Source of the DNA: CAYZBM01 sp964476705
GTDB lineage: Bacteria > Pseudomonadota > Alphaproteobacteria > Rickettsiales > UBA6187
NCBI GenBank assembly: GCA_964476705.1
Contig: CAYZBM010000041.1
Location: forward strand, 1-17,425
Reading direction: 5' to 3'
Length of the DNA stretch: 17,425 bases
Under the pieces are notes generated by a model, which saw only the letters and a list, made by a program, of their open reading frames with translations, had not been told where the DNA came from and ran no database searches. A program made the position numbers and the translations under genes. Numbering within the stretch: position 1 is the first letter of the stretch; every line of letters starts with the position of its first letter. Positions 14,697 through 17,425 of the stretch are shown here, one piece after another.

Positions 14697-15341
14697 CTAT
14701 ATAATTGAATCTTTTGCTACTTTTCTAAAATAAAAATAAATTAAGCCGCTAGTAACTGCAGCAAAAAAGCACCATACTGAAATATAGGCTAAGTTATAGG
14801 TATAATAAGCGACAACAAAGGTAATTATATTTACCAAGCCAAGCCATCTGATCCTGGTTTGAGTAGAAAGAAAAAAAGGCAAGCAGGTTACGGCAATATA
14901 CCAATATTTAGCATAAATAGGTTGAGGGGCAGGATATATATATTTAATACAATGATTTATTATTTCTGGAGTGATACCAGAGCTTCTTAATACTTTTATA
15001 GCATAAAAAGCGGTGGCCATTCCCATAACTATAATTACTTTAAGAATATTTCTTCTGTCTTTGTCTTCTTCCAGCATAAATATACTTAAAGGTGCAACTA
15101 TTGGCCAAACTATAAAAGCGTAATCATTAAATATATTAGTTAGCCAATATCGCTGTTGGGTTGAGCCATTTTCTAGTAAATTTAGCCATAACATTCCTTC
15201 GACAAATTGTTGGCTAGCAAAAAGTAAAGGTATGAATGCAAAAAGCAATCCTTTATGGGCACGAGCTTTATATAAAGTAAAAATACCTATAATGCTAATA
15301 ATCCCACCGGCAGCAAAACTTATTTCTGGAGAAAAACACAT
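14697..15341 (-). CDS. Multi-pass membrane protein, DUF6629-like
   Basis: A 214-residue protein starting MCFSPEISFAAGG, an N-terminal phrase I associate with the DUF6629 family, followed by SQQFVEGMLWL near 43-53. Six or seven hydrophobic helices are visible (about 10-26, 32-53, 71-91, 98-117, 147-160 and two within 169-207), so it is an integral inner-membrane protein. The family function is unknown, and no transport or catalytic motif is evident. It lies 61 bp downstream of the PRPP synthetase gene on the same strand and could share its transcript, though the gap is larger than the one between the stress-protein and synthetase genes. The family assignment rests on recall of the N-terminus. 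Confidence 0.7.
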   Translation of the reverse strand: MCFSPEISFAAGGIISIIGIFTLYKARAHKGLLFAFIPLLFASQQFVEGMLWLNLLENGSTQQRYWLTNIFNDYAFIVWPIVAPLSIFMLEEDKDRRNILKVIIVMGMATAFYAIKVLRSSGITPEIINHCIKYIYPAPQPIYAKYWYIAVTCLPFFLSTQTRIRWLGLVNIITFVVAYYTYNLAYISVWCFFAAVTSGLIYFYFRKVAKDSII

Positions 15342-15402
15342 TAATATGGTTACGCTATTCTAATGTTTTAAAAAAGTCTTATTATATTCTCTAAGTCTAT
15401 TT

Positions 15403-16257
15403 CTAAAAGTAAGAATGCAAAGACTTAGCTATGTCTATAGCATTAGAAATATGAGTTATAGTATTGGTAGTTATAATTTTAGTAGCGCCAGTTTCTTTAA
15501 GCTCAGTATAAGCGTTGCCCGCAAATAAGCCATGAGTGGCTACGCAGATGATATTTTCAAAATTTTGCTGTTTTAATAATTCTATAGCTTTGATCATAGT
15601 TTTGGCAGTGGAGATAATATCATCAACTAAAACTGGAATATGATTTTTATATTGGCTGATATCTTTAATGGTTATTTCAACATCTTTATCGCCATGTCTG
15701 ATTTTTTCTAAAACACAATAAGGGGCTCCAACATTCTTGGCGACTATTTTTACCCATTGCTCACTTTCCATATCTGGACCAATAATTAAAGCATTAGGCA
15801 CATTTTTTTTAATCCACTTGGCCATTAATGGTGCTGCGCTTATATTATGGCATTTACAATTATATATTTCTTCTAGTTTTAAATGACGATGTAAGTGTGG
15901 ATCAATAGTAATAAGTGTATCTATATAAGGCGACAGATTTCTGGCAAAGATTTCTGAAGTTATAGCTTCACCAGCTTTGAATCTTATATCTTGGCGCATA
16001 TAACCAAGATAAGGGGCGATTAAACTTATAGTTGTTGCCCCCAATTCCCGTAAGGTTTGGGCTAAAAAAACTAAAGGTAAAAATTTGAGATCAGGATCAT
16101 TTAAACTACATAATATAGCGACATCTTGCTTATTTACATCGGTTAAAATCTGAACATAAGATTCGCCATCGGGAAATTTACGCCACTGCCAAATCCCTTG
16201 CTCTTTCGAAAGATTCTTTGCTAATTGTTCTTGCTCTTTAAAACTAAATAATATCAT
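15403..16257 (-). CDS. prs: Ribose-phosphate pyrophosphokinase (PRPP synthetase), short type
   Basis: A 284-residue enzyme that would make PRPP from ribose 5-phosphate and ATP, the activated sugar for nucleotide, NAD, His and Trp synthesis. Motifs: FPDGE (28-32), APYLGYMRQD (81-90), TIDPHLHRH (117-125, His121 in the metal-binding position) and the PRPP loop VLVDDIISTAKTM (209-221). It is about 30 residues shorter than the common bacterial enzyme, and the loop has AK where GG is usual. This matches a divergent class, often encoded beside stress proteins or nucleoside phosphorylases, rather than housekeeping Prs. That link is from memory and is inference here. Only 13 bp separate it from the universal stress gene upstream; its own ribosome-binding site is weak. 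Cytoplasmic. Confidence 0.88.
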   Translation of the reverse strand: MILFSFKEQEQLAKNLSKEQGIWQWRKFPDGESYVQILTDVNKQDVAILCSLNDPDLKFLPLVFLAQTLRELGATTISLIAPYLGYMRQDIRFKAGEAITSEIFARNLSPYIDTLITIDPHLHRHLKLEEIYNCKCHNISAAPLMAKWIKKNVPNALIIGPDMESEQWVKIVAKNVGAPYCVLEKIRHGDKDVEITIKDISQYKNHIPVLVDDIISTAKTMIKAIELLKQQNFENIICVATHGLFAGNAYTELKETGATKIITTNTITHISNAIDIAKSLHSYF

Positions 16258-16270
16258 TTTTGCTGCTTGT

Positions 16271-17149
16271 TTAATGCGATAATAATAAAGGAATATCAGA
16301 TTTTTCTAACATATATTTAGTAAAACCACCTAAAATTATTTCACGAAAGCGATTATGGCCATAGGCGCCCATAATTAATAAATTAGAGTCTAAATCTTTG
16401 GCTTTATTGAAGATTGTTTCAGCAAAACTAAGTTTACCACTATCTAATATTATATGATCAGGCTTTAAGCCATGTGCATTCAGATATTCCATTATTGGAT
16501 TATGTAGATTACTATCTTCCATTTTGCCAGTTTTGTGAGCGGTTAAAATATATAATTTTTCTGCTCTTTCCAAAAGCGGCATAGCATTATAAATTGCTCT
16601 GGCTGATTCTAATGTTCCATCCCAAGCAATAGAAACAACCTCATCACTCCAAGTATTTTCTGCAATTTTATGTTGTATAGGTAAAAATAATACTGGTCTG
16701 CCGGTATTATATATAGCTGAAATTAAATTATCGGTATAAATAATATCTTTAGTTTTAGCATAATGGCCAATAACGATAAGATCACTAGCTATACCTTCGC
16801 TAGCTATAATTGTATCAGGATATCCAGTTTTATTAATAAATTGGGCAGAAGCATGGTGATCAAAAAACTCTTTTTTATCTAGAGGGATATTATATTTTTC
16901 AGTTAATAATTTAATTTGGGATAGGGCTTTTTTCAAGCGAACTTCATTTTCTTGTTCTATTGATTCAACCAGCTCTAAGCTTGAAGTCAAGCCGCCTTCA
17001 TAAACTACTATATAATTTTTAGGATCATTAGAAATATGTAAAAATTTTACATGAGCGGCAAAAATCTTAGCAAGTTCTAGTGCGTATCCTGCAGCACATA
17101 ATTCATCCTGTGAACCATCAAATATACAAACTATCGATTTTATTCCCAT
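16271..17149 (-). CDS. Universal stress protein with two tandem Usp domains
   Basis: A 292-residue protein made of two UspA-like alpha/beta domains (about 1-158 and 168-292). The first has the usual start KSIVCIFDGS and ends IGHYAKTKD, without a clean nucleotide motif. The second holds GAYGHNRFREIILGGFT (261-277), close to the G-x2-G-x9-G-S/T signature of ATP-binding Usp proteins. Tandem Usp proteins are cytoplasmic and linked to stress survival; the molecular activity is generally unknown. The start has GAGGT about 9 bp upstream. It is the first gene of a unit with prs 13 bp downstream, suggesting that PRPP supply and this stress protein are produced together. Confidence 0.9.
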   Translation of the reverse strand: MGIKSIVCIFDGSQDELCAAGYALELAKIFAAHVKFLHISNDPKNYIVVYEGGLTSSLELVESIEQENEVRLKKALSQIKLLTEKYNIPLDKKEFFDHHASAQFINKTGYPDTIIASEGIASDLIVIGHYAKTKDIIYTDNLISAIYNTGRPVLFLPIQHKIAENTWSDEVVSIAWDGTLESARAIYNAMPLLERAEKLYILTAHKTGKMEDSNLHNPIMEYLNAHGLKPDHIILDSGKLSFAETIFNKAKDLDSNLLIMGAYGHNRFREIILGGFTKYMLEKSDIPLLLSH

Positions 17150-17242
17150 AATCTACCTCATAAATTTCTTATCTCTTGAGACTACAACTTTAGCTGGGTA
17201 AAGTATATATGGTAATAGAATTTTATAAGAAATTAGACTATT

Positions 17243-17425
17243 TTAGAAAAATTCTATAATGAAGTGCACCAACGTTGTTTTTCCAACCTGACGGGGCCCG
17301 ACAATTCCCACAACAGGGAAATATTCAAGGTCTTGTATAGTATTTCTTAATTGAAATGAATGTATTTCTAGATCCCGAATAAAACATAAAATAGTATTGT
17401 AAGTATATGTTTTTTCAGGATATGT
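17243..17425 (-). pseudogene. Truncated P-loop ATPase (DUF4143-type) fragment
   Basis: The minus strand is open from the window edge to a TAA at 17243. It encodes a stretch ending EYFPVVGIVGPRQVGKTTLV and a few more residues. VVGIVGPRQVGKTTL is the Walker A region of the bacterial ATP-binding proteins with a DUF4143 C-terminal domain, which normally exceed 350 residues. Here the frame stops about a dozen codons after the P-loop and nothing of the rest is found, so it is a relic. The part upstream of the P-loop matches copies at 2145-2170 and 48-103. The reading begins beyond the window, so the 5' end is unknown. Confidence 0.6.
17336..17425. repeat. Dispersed repeat, copy C
   Basis: 17336-17361 matches 2145-2170 at 25 of 26 positions, and 17369-17425 matches 48-103 with several differences. 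Here the two lie next to each other inside the open frame of the ATPase relic; at the left end of the window they are 2 kb apart and in swapped order. The copies are not identical, so this is not simple end overlap of a circular sequence. Confidence 0.55.

Noticed and set aside
1..17425. tRNA or rRNA genes
   Set aside because: I searched by eye for T-loop words such as GGTTCGAATCC and for rRNA-like sequence and found none; the strong hairpins seen are not cloverleaf-compatible.
48..17425. Window as a complete circular plasmid with overlapping ends
   Set aside because: The end sequences are similar but differ in length and at several positions, so they are separate repeat copies rather than an assembly overlap.
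17243..17425. Intact ATPase gene running into the window
   Set aside because: The frame ends only about a dozen codons after the Walker A motif, far too early for any member of the family, and no continuation is found in another frame nearby.

Overview
This window is strongly AT-rich DNA from a bacterium. The gene set and base composition look like an intracellular or host-associated alphaproteobacterium, most likely of the Rickettsiales. The strongest hint is a plasmid-type replication block: a RepA-like (RPA family) initiator with a DnaA N-terminal domain at its C-terminus, followed by a small ParA and a ribbon-helix-helix partner, an arrangement known from Rickettsia-type plasmids. The taxonomic call is inference; no rRNA or tRNA gene is present to fix it.

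Positions 1-5300 form the replicon block. On the minus strand, in transcription order, lie an unrecognised 71-residue protein, the initiator rep, parA, the ribbon-helix-helix gene (parA stop and next start overlap as ATGA) and a YgjP-type zinc metallopeptidase. Upstream of rep is a gene-free stretch (4278-5356) with six identical 16-bp iteron cores. Five are spaced 21-23 bp apart and one is an outlier across an AT-rich inverted repeat. Hairpins and a scattered AGGC motif lie on both sides. I read this as a plasmid-type origin.

Positions 5357-12104 run on the plus strand: an agmatinase/arginase-family ureohydrolase, then a complete three-gene RND efflux operon (membrane-anchored periplasmic adaptor, AcrB-type pump, NodT/OprM-type outer-membrane lipoprotein). 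Together the three would span both membranes and export compounds using the proton gradient.

Positions 12105-12572 have no intact gene but hold six co-directional DnaA-box-like sequences (four exact TTATCCACA on the minus strand), a relic of a fic 3' end, and dispersed repeat units. This is a second, independent origin-like signal.

Positions 12573-17149 run on the minus strand: a DUF983 zinc-ribbon membrane protein, a Fic-domain protein whose catalytic His is Gln, a REP-like GC-rich hairpin cluster, a DUF6629-like multi-pass membrane protein, a PRPP synthetase and a tandem universal stress protein (the last two only 13 bp apart). The window ends in a truncated P-loop ATPase (DUF4143-type) relic; pieces related to it recur near positions 48-103 and 2145-2170. 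The dispersed repeats, gene relics and mixture of plasmid and chromosome-like genes suggest a rearranged plasmid or an integrated replicon. The sequence alone does not decide between these.
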